Positions 44,634 through 53,218 of a stretch of DNA of 64,000 bases are shown here, in pieces. The notes under the pieces were generated by a model that did not search any database, was not told the origin of the DNA, and was given only the letters and a program-made list of their open reading frames with translations. Made by a program: the position numbers and the translations under genes. The stretch is from the NCBI GenBank assembly GCA_023664305.1, contig JAMPFT010000003.1, positions 62,001 through 126,000 of the forward strand. Direction: 5' to 3'. The DNA comes from a bacterium (lineage in GTDB: Bacteria > Bacillota > Clostridia > Lachnospirales > Lachnospiraceae). Position 1 is the first letter of the stretch, and the number at the start of each line of letters is the position of its first letter.

Positions 44634-44885
44634 TTATGCTGACTGCATTATTTCTGCTTCCAGTTTCTTTAACTCGTCAAGTGACAAGGTTGGAACACAA
44701 TCCGCAATTTCATCAAGCGACATTTTTCCTTTTTTAATCAGCCTTGCTGCCGTTTTTCTTTCTGTTTCTCTTACTTTATTATCCTCACGTTCCTTTGCAT
44801 ATGCCTCCAAAACATATTCATCATCAAACAATGTCATCATAATATCTACAACCTCCTGTTCCGGACTAAGATAAAAAGATTTTCC
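44634..44885 (-). pseudogene. C-terminal fragment of a PD-(D/E)XK (Rpn-like) transposase
   Basis: The frame SPEQEVVDIMMTLFDDEYVL..., a charged helix, then KTAARLIKKGKMSLDEIADCVPTLSLDELKKLE reads as the C-terminal tail seen on Rpn/PD-(D/E)XK nuclease-type transposases. The catalytic part is missing and a stop interrupts the frame just upstream. Confidence 0.5.
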
Positions 44886-44895
44886 TTCTTAATTT

Positions 44896-45185
44896 TTATC
44901 CAAAATGTTTTCTCTCCAATTCTGCAAAAACTACCTCCGCATCGACTGCTTCTGCTCCGTTCGCCATTTTCTGTTCGGACTCGGAAATCGCCTGATCAAT
45001 GCGGTTAATTTTTGCAAACGGATCAGGGGTCTGGCAGATTTCAAAGGGAATACGGTTTTCGCGTAAAACCGCTTTCACAAAAAGGTTAATTGCGGTGAAG
45101 GTATTTAAGCCGACATTAGAGCAAAAAGCGTCAAAGCAGGCTTTGTCTTTTTCATCCCCCTTGCAGTTAAGGTTGCCAGCGCCAT
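44896..45185 (-). pseudogene. Frameshifted RelB/DinJ-type antitoxin
   Basis: An ATG with AGGAGACATCCCT upstream (45185) starts a frame that stops early, whereas another frame reads LNCKGDEKDKACFDAFCSNV, then TFTAINLFVKAVLRENRIPFEI, the ribbon-helix-helix of DinJ/RelB antitoxins, down to ELERKHFG. A one-base loss near the start explains this. No toxin gene is adjacent. Confidence 0.6.
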
Positions 45186-45293
45186 AGGGATGTCTCCTTT
45201 CATATTCATTGTGCCCTTATTATGGAATTTTGATAATAGAGCCGTTTTTGGCTCTATTATGTGTCTATTGTGTGCCGAAAGCAAACAATTGTA

Positions 45294-46808
45294 TTACAAA
45301 AAAATAGTCAGCACCGCCAACACCGCCGCAATCACCGCCGGCACACTGACGGTATCGTTCCCGTTGTGGGAAAAAAGCTCCGCGGCTGCTGCCGCCGGAG
45401 CCGCCGCCAGAGACAGCAGGGCGCACTGATACAGGGGAAGCGGAGAAGCGGCCGCGAGCACTGCCGTCCCGACGGCAAAGCAGGCTGCGGTCATGGCGCA
45501 GGAGCCCTCCCAGGTCTTAAGGGGATCCGCGTGAGGCAGGGTGATTTTATGCTTTCCGAAGCGTTTGCCGACCAGCGCCGCAACGGTGTCGCCCACTCCC
45601 CACATAATGATCGACGCGTACACGAGGTACGGCTTGCCCAGCCAGCCCCAGCAGACGGCAATCAGAACGGCATGAGTCACAAACATCAGCCAGAGACTTT
45701 TTCTCACTTCTCCGTCCCTTCGCTGCACAAAAAGATCCGCGTAACCCTTCCAGCGCTCCGCGAGGCGCAAAACCGGATAGACAACGACGCAGAACAGCAC
45801 GCAGCAGACGCAGGAAACCAGCCAGTCGCCGGAAATCAGCATCATGCAGATGGCGGAGGTATAGGCCACAAGATGAAGGGCTTTGCGCCACACCTCCCGG
45901 GGAATCCTGACAAGAAACCGCAGAACCAGCAGCGTCAGGACGCAGCAGGCCAGATAAATCAGATATCCGCCCAGACAGGAGAGCACCTTCCACAGCAGCT
46001 CGATCCCCTGAAGAAATTCCCTATATTGCAAAATCAGCATAGCGGCTCCCAGCACGGTCAAAATCGCGCCTGTCACCAGACCTACCGTCCTGTTATCCAC
46101 CCTGTTGGCAAACCGGGCGGAGACGACGGAGGCCGCGGTAGCTACGGTGATGCAGATGATCAGCACGTCCCACCGCTCCAGCGCGATGGCGGGGTCGATC
46201 ATGATGTGGCTGACGGAGGCAATCAGGGCGGTGAAGGTCATAATAAAGGTACTGGTGCCCACGGCGGGCTTCCGGTCCATCCCCAAAAAAGCGGTAAACA
46301 CTACCAGCATCATCATACCGCCGCCGGAGCCCACAAAGCCAGTGCCAAAGCCGATCGTCAGACCGAAGAACAGGGAGATAGCCACTCCCTTCCAGTCAAG
46401 CCCCGCGCCTTTCTCTACGGTGTGCTCCCGCTGTGTGTCCGGCTTCAGGAGGAACCGGATGCCGATGAAGAAGGTCAGGAACAGGGAAAAGCCGCCCAGC
46501 ACTACATTCCCCGCCGACCAGGCGGCAAAGCTGCCCGCAATGCACATCCCGACGATGCAGGTCAGCATGATCCAGCCGCGCTTCAGGTCGATGTTTTTAT
46601 GCCGGATGTAGATTGACGTCGTGACGGCGGAGCCCAGAATATCGGAGGCCAGAGCGATCGCCGTAGCGTGGTAGGCTCCTGTCTCCCCCGCAAAGGACGG
46701 ACACAGCACAATCAGGATGGGCACCATCACCGTGGCGGCGGACAACCCCGCCAGCCCGGTGCCCACGCCTGCCCCCAGGGCTGCAATAATATACCAGAAA
46801 TATTCCAT
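45294..46808 (-). CDS. TauE/SafE (TSUP) transporter fused to dolichol/phytol-kinase-like domain
   Basis: The 504-residue polytopic protein has two parts. Residues about 1-265 are a TSUP anion exporter (GVGTGLAGLSAATVMVP, GFGTGFVGSGGGMMML repeats). Residues about 280-504 read as a polyprenol-kinase/CDP-diglyceride-synthetase-like membrane domain: KALHLVAYTSAICMM, GVGDTVAALVGKRFGKHKI and KTWEGSCAM, similar to VTE5/dolichol kinase motifs. No frameshift is seen. It ends up alone between remnants and leuA. Confidence 0.8.
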   Translation of the reverse strand: MEYFWYIIAALGAGVGTGLAGLSAATVMVPILIVLCPSFAGETGAYHATAIALASDILGSAVTTSIYIRHKNIDLKRGWIMLTCIVGMCIAGSFAAWSAGNVVLGGFSLFLTFFIGIRFLLKPDTQREHTVEKGAGLDWKGVAISLFFGLTIGFGTGFVGSGGGMMMLVVFTAFLGMDRKPAVGTSTFIMTFTALIASVSHIMIDPAIALERWDVLIICITVATAASVVSARFANRVDNRTVGLVTGAILTVLGAAMLILQYREFLQGIELLWKVLSCLGGYLIYLACCVLTLLVLRFLVRIPREVWRKALHLVAYTSAICMMLISGDWLVSCVCCVLFCVVVYPVLRLAERWKGYADLFVQRRDGEVRKSLWLMFVTHAVLIAVCWGWLGKPYLVYASIIMWGVGDTVAALVGKRFGKHKITLPHADPLKTWEGSCAMTAACFAVGTAVLAAASPLPLYQCALLSLAAAPAAAAAELFSHNGNDTVSVPAVIAAVLAVLTIFL

Positions 46809-46841
46809 AGCTCTCCTCCCCGCCCACCTCCGGCAAGCGCT

Positions 46842-46877
46842 GATTCATGACAATAGAAGCCTCGCGAAGCGTGAATC
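46842..46877. repeat. Short hairpin repeat, copy 1
   Basis: GATTCA..TGAATC enclose CATGACAATAGAAGCCTCGC and GAAGCG. The core ATTCATGACAATAGAA recurs at 56337, likewise next to a gene end. Confidence 0.45.
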
Positions 46878-46966
46878 CCACTGTTTCAAGATTTGGAAGC
46901 CGCTCCGGACTTCTCCTCCCTGCAGGAAGACGGCGCGCCCCTTACGAGCCGCACCGCCTCCCTATA

Positions 46967-48967
46967 TCACCCCTGCTTCCGATACTGCACGGGCGTCATT
47001 CCATAGCTCTTTTTAAACAGCCTGTTGAAGTGCTCCACATTTTCGTAGCCCACCTCCGCCGCGATGGTTTCCACCGTCTGGTTGGTCTCCTTCAGCATCG
47101 TCCGGGCTCTCTTCATCCGCTCCTTCTTAACGACCTCCTGGAAGGTCATCCCCGCCTTTTCCTTGATGTACTTGGAGAGGTACGGCTTGGAAAGATGGAA
47201 GCTTTCGGAAAGCGTCTCCAGCGTCACGCTCTTATAATCGTTGCGGATATGGCTGATGATCTCTACGATGCGTTCCTCCCGGCCCGTGGTGATATGCTGC
47301 TGCTCCGCCAGCTTGTTCACGGCGGAAGTTAGGGCCGCGATGGACGCCTTGATGATATCCTCGTCCACGCCCACGCCCCAGTAAGGCGTTCCCTCCTGCA
47401 AAATCTCCACATAAGCCGCCGCCTTGGAGCTGGAGCCCTTGGAGATCGCGTGCTCCTCATAAACCGACAGCTGATAGCTCATTCCGAAATAAGTCTTGAT
47501 TGCGTTGCTCACCGCGTCCAGGCGGCCGTTTCCGGAGGTACGGATCACTCGGCGGGTCTCGTTCTGCTCGATCGTTACCTCCGCCTGGATTCCCCTCTCC
47601 TGCTTGAAGTGGCACTCGGGGATCCGGAACACGTTCCGGGGATTGATGTAATGCTCCTCAAAGATCGCATAAATCTCCGCGGGCAAAAGCTCCTGGTGGC
47701 GCTTGTCGGAAACGCCCTTGATCAGATAACCCACCTCTTCCTTCATGGCCGTCGGCAGGGAAAATCCGAACTGCTGCTTCAGCACAAAGGCCACACCTCC
47801 CTTGCCGGACACACTGTTGATCCGGATGACGTCGGACTCGTATTCCCTTCCCACATCCTTCGGGTCGATGGGCAGATAAGGCACATCCCAGCGATTTCCG
47901 CTCTTTCCCTCTTTTAACCAGGTCATTCCCTTGCTGATAGCGTCCTGATGGGAGCCGGAGAAAGCGGTGAACACAAGATCTCCCGCGTAGGGCGTCCTCT
48001 CGTGTACCCTCATGCCGGTAAAATGTTCATAGGCCTCCCGGATCTTCATGATATGGCTAAAATCAAGCCCGCTGTCTACGCCGTGGCTCATCATGTTCAC
48101 GGCCACGGTGACGAGATCCACGTTTCCCGTCCGCTCCCCGTTGCCGAAAAGGGTGCCCTCCACCCGGTCCGCGCCCGCCAAAATCCCGAACTCCGCGTCG
48201 CTGACGCCGCAGCCCCGGTCGTTGTGGGGATGGACGCTCAACACCACATTTTCCCGGTATTTGAGATGCTTGTGCATATATTCCACCTGAGCCGCGAAAA
48301 CGTGAGGCATCGCCACCTGTACCGTCGTCGGAAGGTTGATGATGGCCTTGCGCTCCGGGCAGGGCTTCCAGACGTCCAGCACCGCGTTGCAGACCTCCAG
48401 CGCGTAATCCACCTCGGTCTGGGAAAAGCTCTCCGGGCTGTACTCAAAGGTAAAATTGCCCTCCGTCTCCTCCGCCATCTCCTTTAAAAGCTGCGCGCCG
48501 TCCACCGCCAGCTTCTTGATGGCCTCCTTATCCTTCTGAAACACCTGCTCGCGCTGCTCCACGGAGGTGGAATTATAGAGATGCACCACCGCGTGAGGCG
48601 CGCCCTTCACCGCGTCGAAGGTCTTGCGGATAATATGCTCCCTGGCCTGCGTCAAAACCTGAATCGTCACGTCCTCCGGAATCATCTCCTTCTCGATCAG
48701 CGCCCGGATAAAATTGTATTCCGTATCGGAGGAAGCGGGAAACCCCACCTCGATCTCCTTAAACCCGATCTTCACCAGCAATTTAAAAAATTCCAGCTTA
48801 TCCTCCAGACTCATGGGATCGATCAGCGCCTGATTGCCGTCCCGCAGATCCACGCTGCACCACACGGGCGCTTTCTCGATACAGTCCTTCGTCACCCAGT
48901 CATAGGTTACCTCCGGGGGCATGTGATAGGTCTTGGCATATTTCCTTTTGATTTCTTCTCCGTTCAT
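46967..48967 (-). CDS. leuA: 2-isopropylmalate synthase with C-terminal AraC-type DNA-binding domain
   Basis: The 666-residue protein contains the LeuA barrel (VDLRDGNQALIDPM, GFPASSDTEYNF, HPHNDRGCGV, LFGNGERTGNVDL) and the LeuA dimer/regulatory domain (about 450-560). About 100 further residues form a full AraC/XylS DNA-binding domain: first helix-turn-helix VTLETLSESFHLSKPYLSKY and second ETIAAEVGYENVEHFNRLF, ending YGMTPVQYRKQ. The frame is continuous. LeuA makes 2-isopropylmalate from 2-oxoisovalerate and acetyl-CoA and is normally inhibited by leucine. CAGGGAGGACAAC precedes the ATG. No other leu genes are near. Confidence 0.92.
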   Translation of the reverse strand: MNGEEIKRKYAKTYHMPPEVTYDWVTKDCIEKAPVWCSVDLRDGNQALIDPMSLEDKLEFFKLLVKIGFKEIEVGFPASSDTEYNFIRALIEKEMIPEDVTIQVLTQAREHIIRKTFDAVKGAPHAVVHLYNSTSVEQREQVFQKDKEAIKKLAVDGAQLLKEMAEETEGNFTFEYSPESFSQTEVDYALEVCNAVLDVWKPCPERKAIINLPTTVQVAMPHVFAAQVEYMHKHLKYRENVVLSVHPHNDRGCGVSDAEFGILAGADRVEGTLFGNGERTGNVDLVTVAVNMMSHGVDSGLDFSHIMKIREAYEHFTGMRVHERTPYAGDLVFTAFSGSHQDAISKGMTWLKEGKSGNRWDVPYLPIDPKDVGREYESDVIRINSVSGKGGVAFVLKQQFGFSLPTAMKEEVGYLIKGVSDKRHQELLPAEIYAIFEEHYINPRNVFRIPECHFKQERGIQAEVTIEQNETRRVIRTSGNGRLDAVSNAIKTYFGMSYQLSVYEEHAISKGSSSKAAAYVEILQEGTPYWGVGVDEDIIKASIAALTSAVNKLAEQQHITTGREERIVEIISHIRNDYKSVTLETLSESFHLSKPYLSKYIKEKAGMTFQEVVKKERMKRARTMLKETNQTVETIAAEVGYENVEHFNRLFKKSYGMTPVQYRKQG

Positions 48968-49049
48968 GTTGTCCTCCCTGTTGATATCTTCTAAAATTTC
49001 AGGCTTTCTGTTGCAACGCTTCCGCCGCTTTCGTATGTGACGCCTTTTT

Positions 49050-49078
49050 ACCTTAACATACATCAATCTATTTTGCAA
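49050..49078 (-). promoter_or_regulatory. Candidate leuA promoter
   Basis: TTGCAA, 17-base spacer, TAAGGT, giving a leader of about 75 bases. I see no T-box or leader peptide rich in Leu codons. Confidence 0.45.
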
Positions 49079-49133
49079 TGACATATTTTATGCATACTCA
49101 TGACTTTTTTTGCCCTTTAGAAAAATACAAAAA

Positions 49134-49175
49134 CCCGAAACGCGCGTTTTTACAGCATTTTCAGCGCGTTTCGGG
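49134..49175 (-). terminator. Terminator upstream of leuA
   Basis: Perfect 12-bp stem CCCGAAACGCGC/GCGCGTTTCGGG followed by TTTTTGTATTTTT on the minus strand. It ends transcription from the HEPN/MNT loci before leuA. Confidence 0.85.
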
Positions 49176-49251
49176 TTGATATTTTATTTCTTCGGTGTTT
49201 GAATTATTTTCTCCCTTTTTATACTGCCTCTGATCCTAAAGCAATTACGGG

Positions 49252-49528
49252 TTACAGATAAATATTCCAATATCCTTTTCTATCAGAACCTATTCTTTCT
49301 ATGATACCTTTCTCCCTTAATTTTTTAAGCTTAACAGATACCGTCTTTCGGCTTACGGCAAGCTTTTCGGCAAGTTCAACAGTTTTATATTCAGGATTAT
49401 CTTTCAATAACTTAAGAATCTTTTTTTCTGTAACTTTCTTTTTCCAAAAGCGCTTCTGCCTCCAACACAAGTTCTGCCGCCCGTTCCAGCCTGATCCTCG
49501 CCAATTCCGCACAATGCCTATTTTCCAT
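49252..49528 (-). pseudogene. HEPN remnant joined to a winged-helix fragment
   Basis: A frame from ATG 49528 reads MENRHCAELARIRLERAAEL, the start of a HEPN toxin, and stops at 49412 after 38 residues. In another frame the DNA continues as VTEKKILKLLKDNPEYKTVE..AEKLAVSRKTVSVKLKKLREKGIIERIGSDRKGYW, a winged-helix domain like the end of AlbA_2/Schlafen-type or Fic-type regulators. A deletion seems to have fused two genes. Confidence 0.6.
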
Positions 49529-49871
49529 AGATGCTTATTCCCTCCTGACTTATATTTTTAAAATATGGATACCACTCCTTTTTTTCATCATATTCTTCTT
49601 TGGGAAGGCACACAAAATTCACAATAGCAAAATATTTTAATGCAAATGCTGTTGCGATTTGTGCCAAGACATGTCCGTATTTGTTACTTTCTATCCTGCC
49701 GCACTTTGTCAAAAGCGCGATGTCTATATCTGAATCCTCATTGAAATCCCCTCTTGCGCACGACCCATAGAGAATAATATCATACAGATCGTCTCCCAAA
49801 GCCCTTTTTACTATTGGCACAGACTCATGTTTAATCTTTTCTATTACACTGTCGGTTAAATCTGTTATCAT
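49518..49871 (-). CDS. MNT-type nucleotidyltransferase with broken HEPN partner
   Basis: A 117-residue protein with LYGSCARGDFNEDSDIDIALL (GSxxRG and DxD). It overlaps the start of the HEPN remnant by 11 bases, the usual order. The antitoxin frame is intact. The DNA is AT-rich. Confidence 0.85.
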   Translation of the reverse strand: MITDLTDSVIEKIKHESVPIVKRALGDDLYDIILYGSCARGDFNEDSDIDIALLTKCGRIESNKYGHVLAQIATAFALKYFAIVNFVCLPKEEYDEKKEWYPYFKNISQEGISIYGK

Positions 49872-49961
49872 AAACTCATCCCTCCTGGCGGTTTATCCTA
49901 AAATGTTACTACCATCCCCAATAGTAAAATCCTGTCCCCTTACACACATTCAAATTCAATA

Positions 49962-50396
49962 TCACTTATTATGGTTGTTCTCATTCTTTCCCACCCTGTT
50001 TTTACAATACTCTTCAACCATTTTTATCAATTCTTCTGCTGCTTCTACCAATTCCTGTGTTTCCCTTTTGTCTGCTATATAGAAATCATCATAATCGCTT
50101 GCATGTCGAATTTCTTCTGCGCGTGAAATTTTTCTGCCTATATCCCTCGGAAAAATCTCCGTTTTTATATAATCTTTGTTAAAGTTTCCTATTGCATCTT
50201 TATGTCTTTTATATGCTTTTTCGTCCAATGCATGAACCGCCGATATGGCATGAAAAATAGCATAATACGCTCTATTATTTGCGGTTCTGTATTCTTTGGA
50301 TTGTATCAATAATTTTGCAACTCTCAAATCACTTTCTGCGGTTTCCAATCTATATTTCATCAAATCGGTTTTATTTCCCTCATCATGCTGCTTCAT
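49962..50396 (-). CDS. HEPN-domain toxin
   Basis: A 144-residue all-helical protein: YRTANNRAYYAIFHAISAVH, KRHKDAIGNF and the catalytic type RHASDYDDFY (R-x4-6-H family). It is predicted to be an RNase held in check by the adjacent MNT protein through tyrosine modification at the DYDDFY segment. It overlaps the MNT gene by 14 bases. This is the only intact pair of the three MNT/HEPN loci in this region. Confidence 0.85.
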   Translation of the reverse strand: MKQHDEGNKTDLMKYRLETAESDLRVAKLLIQSKEYRTANNRAYYAIFHAISAVHALDEKAYKRHKDAIGNFNKDYIKTEIFPRDIGRKISRAEEIRHASDYDDFYIADKRETQELVEAAEELIKMVEEYCKNRVGKNENNHNK

Positions 50397-50724
50397 ATAG
50401 TTTTATTCCTTCTCTCTCAACATTTGCATAAAACGGATATGCATTTAACCAATATCTGAAATGTTCCTGGCATTTTGCAATCGGTTTAATATCCACATCA
50501 TGATCCATATTAAAATCATAAGTCATATACGAAAGATCGCGTCCAAAGTTTTTAATTTCCAGCTCTTCAATGTCAAGTAAAATCATGATATCAATGTCAG
50601 AATCTTCTCTGTAATCACCACGCGCATAAGAACCATACAATATAACTGTTTTTAAATGAGACCCATAGATTTCCTTTATTTTATTTACATATTGTTTTAA
50701 CAAATCATCTATTCCGATTGGCAT
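50383..50724 (-). CDS. MNT-type nucleotidyltransferase antitoxin
   Basis: A 113-residue protein with LYGSYARGDYREDSDIDIMIL and a third carboxylate in DHDVDIKPI. The start MPIGIDDLL was chosen, with GGAGGGATAATGAT upstream. It pairs with the HEPN gene that follows. Confidence 0.88.
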   Translation of the reverse strand: MPIGIDDLLKQYVNKIKEIYGSHLKTVILYGSYARGDYREDSDIDIMILLDIEELEIKNFGRDLSYMTYDFNMDHDVDIKPIAKCQEHFRYWLNAYPFYANVEREGIKLYEAA

Positions 50725-50767
50725 ATCATTATCCCTCCTACCTCCCACAAAACAAAAGTATTTTATC

Positions 50768-52069
50768 TCAAATCACCCCATCATCCAGCAAAAAATCGAT
50801 CAGCCCGATATTCAGCACACCGTTTTCATTATACCACCGTTTCCGGACGTCGTGCCGGACAATGATTTTCGGAAAAGAGTCCCCGGCGAGGGAGAACGGC
50901 TTATTTTCAGCAATCACTTTTTCCTCAGCGCCGAGCGCATAGGCGGATTGAATATAGACCTTCTTCCCGCCGAGAGTGGCAACGAAATCGATCTCCCGCG
51001 ATACCTGCGAGGGTTTCCCTTTCCCGTTTTTCTCGGTCGAGATCACGACGCCTACATCCACTGACCAACCGCGAACCACCAGGTCATTGTAGACGATATT
51101 CTCCATGATGTGAGTCATTTCCTGTTGGCGGAAACCGATCCGGGCGTTACGAAGACCAATGTCCTCGCAGTAATACTTGTTGGGGTAGTCAAAATAGTTC
51201 TTTCCCCTCACATCGAAGCGCTTGCACTCGCTGAACAGGAACGCATCTGCCAGATGATTCATGTACGCCTTCACTGTGTTATTTGCTACCACATTTCCCC
51301 CGGTGCGCTTCTGCTTCGAGTTTATGGCGTTGGTCACATTGGTGGGATTGGTGAGCGAGCCCACAGAGGAGCAGAGCAGATCAAGAATAGACGCCAACAC
51401 ATCCTCCCGTTTCACTTTTTTGCGCTCTATAATGTCCTTCAGATAGACCTCTGAGAACAGCGATTGCAGATAGTTCATTTTGGCCTCGTCAGTAGGGCGG
51501 GACAGCACAAGGGGCATACCGCCGTAAAAGGCGTAGCTTTCAATGGCATCCTCCTTGTCTCCTCCCACAGCAGAATAAAATTCGGCAAAGCACAGCGGGT
51601 GAACTCTGATCTCGTCGCTGCGCCCTCTAAACTCCGTGAGGATATCGCTGGACAACATTTTAGAGTTACTGCCGGTCACATAGATATCCAGATTAGACAG
51701 GGATTTCAAATCGTTAAGCGCATCATAGAAGGTGATCGCTTTGCCGTTCTTATTGTAGGGATTCGGCACCTCGTCCGACATCTGGATCTCGTCCACAAAA
51801 AGATAAAACTGTTCGCTGCTGCCCCCCACGATGTTGCGGACATGGCTGGCCAGCTCCAAAGGATTACGGTAGCGGATGTCCTTTGCCAGATCCAATTCAA
51901 AACACAGAATATTGGTGTCAGGAACGCCCTTCTCCAGCAGATACTTCTTAAACAGCGTCCGAAGGAGATAAGACTTTCCGCACCGACGAATACCGGTGAT
52001 GACCTTGACCTGCCCGTCCCACATATACGAAATAAGCTTCTGCAAATACCGATCACGTTTGATTTCCAT
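50768..52069 (-). CDS. AAA ATPase with DUF4143 domain
   Basis: A 433-residue protein: Walker A TGIRRCGKSYLL, Walker B FYLFVDEIQ, arginine/sensor region (YVTGSNSKML), then a DUF4143 domain with a PD-(D/E)XK-like end (REIDFVATLGGKKVYIQSAYAL). Such orphan ATPases are common in anaerobes and are often found in accessory regions; the role is unknown. The ATG with GGAGATCGTT upstream was chosen. Confidence 0.88.
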   Translation of the reverse strand: MEIKRDRYLQKLISYMWDGQVKVITGIRRCGKSYLLRTLFKKYLLEKGVPDTNILCFELDLAKDIRYRNPLELASHVRNIVGGSSEQFYLFVDEIQMSDEVPNPYNKNGKAITFYDALNDLKSLSNLDIYVTGSNSKMLSSDILTEFRGRSDEIRVHPLCFAEFYSAVGGDKEDAIESYAFYGGMPLVLSRPTDEAKMNYLQSLFSEVYLKDIIERKKVKREDVLASILDLLCSSVGSLTNPTNVTNAINSKQKRTGGNVVANNTVKAYMNHLADAFLFSECKRFDVRGKNYFDYPNKYYCEDIGLRNARIGFRQQEMTHIMENIVYNDLVVRGWSVDVGVVISTEKNGKGKPSQVSREIDFVATLGGKKVYIQSAYALGAEEKVIAENKPFSLAGDSFPKIIVRHDVRKRWYNENGVLNIGLIDFLLDDGVI

Positions 52070-52285
52070 AACGATCTCCATTGAAAACTTGGTCGAAATA
52101 CTATTGTAAATTATCAATGCATTTATTATACCCGCTTTTCGGCTCAGACGCAAGGCCTTAGTGTAATATGCTTCTCCTCTGCACTTCAGCCTCTGCACTT
52201 CAAGGCTCTTTGCGATACGACGGAAAAACCTGTTACGGGTACATACAGCGGCGAAAGTTCAGACACAGACGTATCTTCCGGTAAC

Positions 52286-52313
52286 AAAAAGCCGGGGACG
52301 TTATACCCTCGGC
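52286..52313 (-). terminator. Terminator of the DUF1576 operon
   Basis: Stem GCCGGGG..CCC(T)CGGC followed by five T on the minus strand, 34 bases after the stop at 52347. Confidence 0.7.
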
Positions 52314-52346
52314 CTGTTTTTGTATCTCTTTCGTGTTTTCTATTTC

Positions 52347-52793
52347 TCAGCCAAGCGCAAGCTCCAACGCCGCCCTGAGCTCTTCGCTCGGATCCGGCAG
52401 GACGAGTACCGCCGTGGCCTTCGCGCCCGCATCCAGCGCGGCCTTTTTCACCTCTTCGGGGTTTTTGATTCCGTTGTCCTTCACGTCCGTCCTGAACTCG
52501 GCGCCGCAGGCGATGACCGCTATCTCCGGGTGCTTTGCCGTCAAGTCCCTTATGAACGCCAGCCCCTCATACGACGGATCCGCAATTACCGCTGCCGCCT
52601 GGTACTGATTGCAGAGTTGGACGGTCTCCTCCCACCGCATCGGCAGATGCTCATAGGGGTGATCTTTTGCCCACTGCGGGTCGGGCGTGGGCAGATCCTG
52701 TTTAACGCCCTCGTATCCGATCTTTTTGAGAGCCGATACAATCACGTTGCGCATAAACACCGCTCGGTGCGCGACAATTACATATTTTGCCAT
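52347..52793 (-). CDS. Hypothetical protein, receiver-like alpha/beta fold
   Basis: The 148-residue protein begins MAKYVIVAHRAVFMRNVIVSA and alternates strands and helices like a receiver or flavodoxin-like domain (AAAVIADPSYEGLAFIRDL, AVIACGAEF). The acidic cluster of true receivers is not visible. AGGAGGACTTTTT precedes the ATG. It lies 71 bases after the 117-residue gene and may belong to that operon. Confidence 0.65.
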   Translation of the reverse strand: MAKYVIVAHRAVFMRNVIVSALKKIGYEGVKQDLPTPDPQWAKDHPYEHLPMRWEETVQLCNQYQAAAVIADPSYEGLAFIRDLTAKHPEIAVIACGAEFRTDVKDNGIKNPEEVKKAALDAGAKATAVLVLPDPSEELRAALELALG

Positions 52794-52864
52794 AAAAAGT
52801 CCTCCTGTACTCAATATTTTCCGAAAGGTAGTTCTTTTCCTTTTTGATTATACCATGATTCCCT

Positions 52865-53218
52865 TCATCGGTCCAACTCCTTATACAGCTTAATATGAAC
52901 CCTGCCGTCCTCAATCCGGATTTCCGCGTCATCCACCATGGATCCGACCACCAGCAGCTGGCTGGTCTCCCCGGGGTCCCCGGTTCCGGCGAGCTCCCAG
53001 TAAAAATCTCCCACCGCCTCGTTTTTCGGCATCTTGAGATATTTTTCCAGCGACAGCAGCCTTTCCTCATGTTTCCGGTTATAATCCGCGTCAAATTCCA
53101 CCGTTCCCGTGTTTTCACGGATTTTTATGGAGGAACGAACGTCGGTCGCGCCTATCGTAAAGAAAAACATGGTCAGCTCCTCCACGATATTCGACAGCTT
53201 TTTTTCATTGTGCATCAT
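52865..53218 (-). CDS. Hypothetical protein in DUF1576 operon
   Basis: A 117-residue soluble protein, helix at the N-terminus (KLSNIVEELTMFFFTIGATD), then beta-rich. No family recognised. Its ATG lies inside the 3' end of the DUF1576 gene (14-base overlap), so the two are co-translated. Confidence 0.75.
   Translation of the reverse strand: MMHNEKKLSNIVEELTMFFFTIGATDVRSSIKIRENTGTVEFDADYNRKHEERLLSLEKYLKMPKNEAVGDFYWELAGTGDPGETSQLLVVGSMVDDAEIRIEDGRVHIKLYKELDR

Noticed and set aside
48968-49133. T-box, leucine attenuator or riboswitch ahead of leuA
   Set aside because: The leader is only about 75-165 bases, has no T-box motif, no run of Leu codons and no antiterminator pair; the hairpin at 49134 is better read as the terminator of the upstream transcript.
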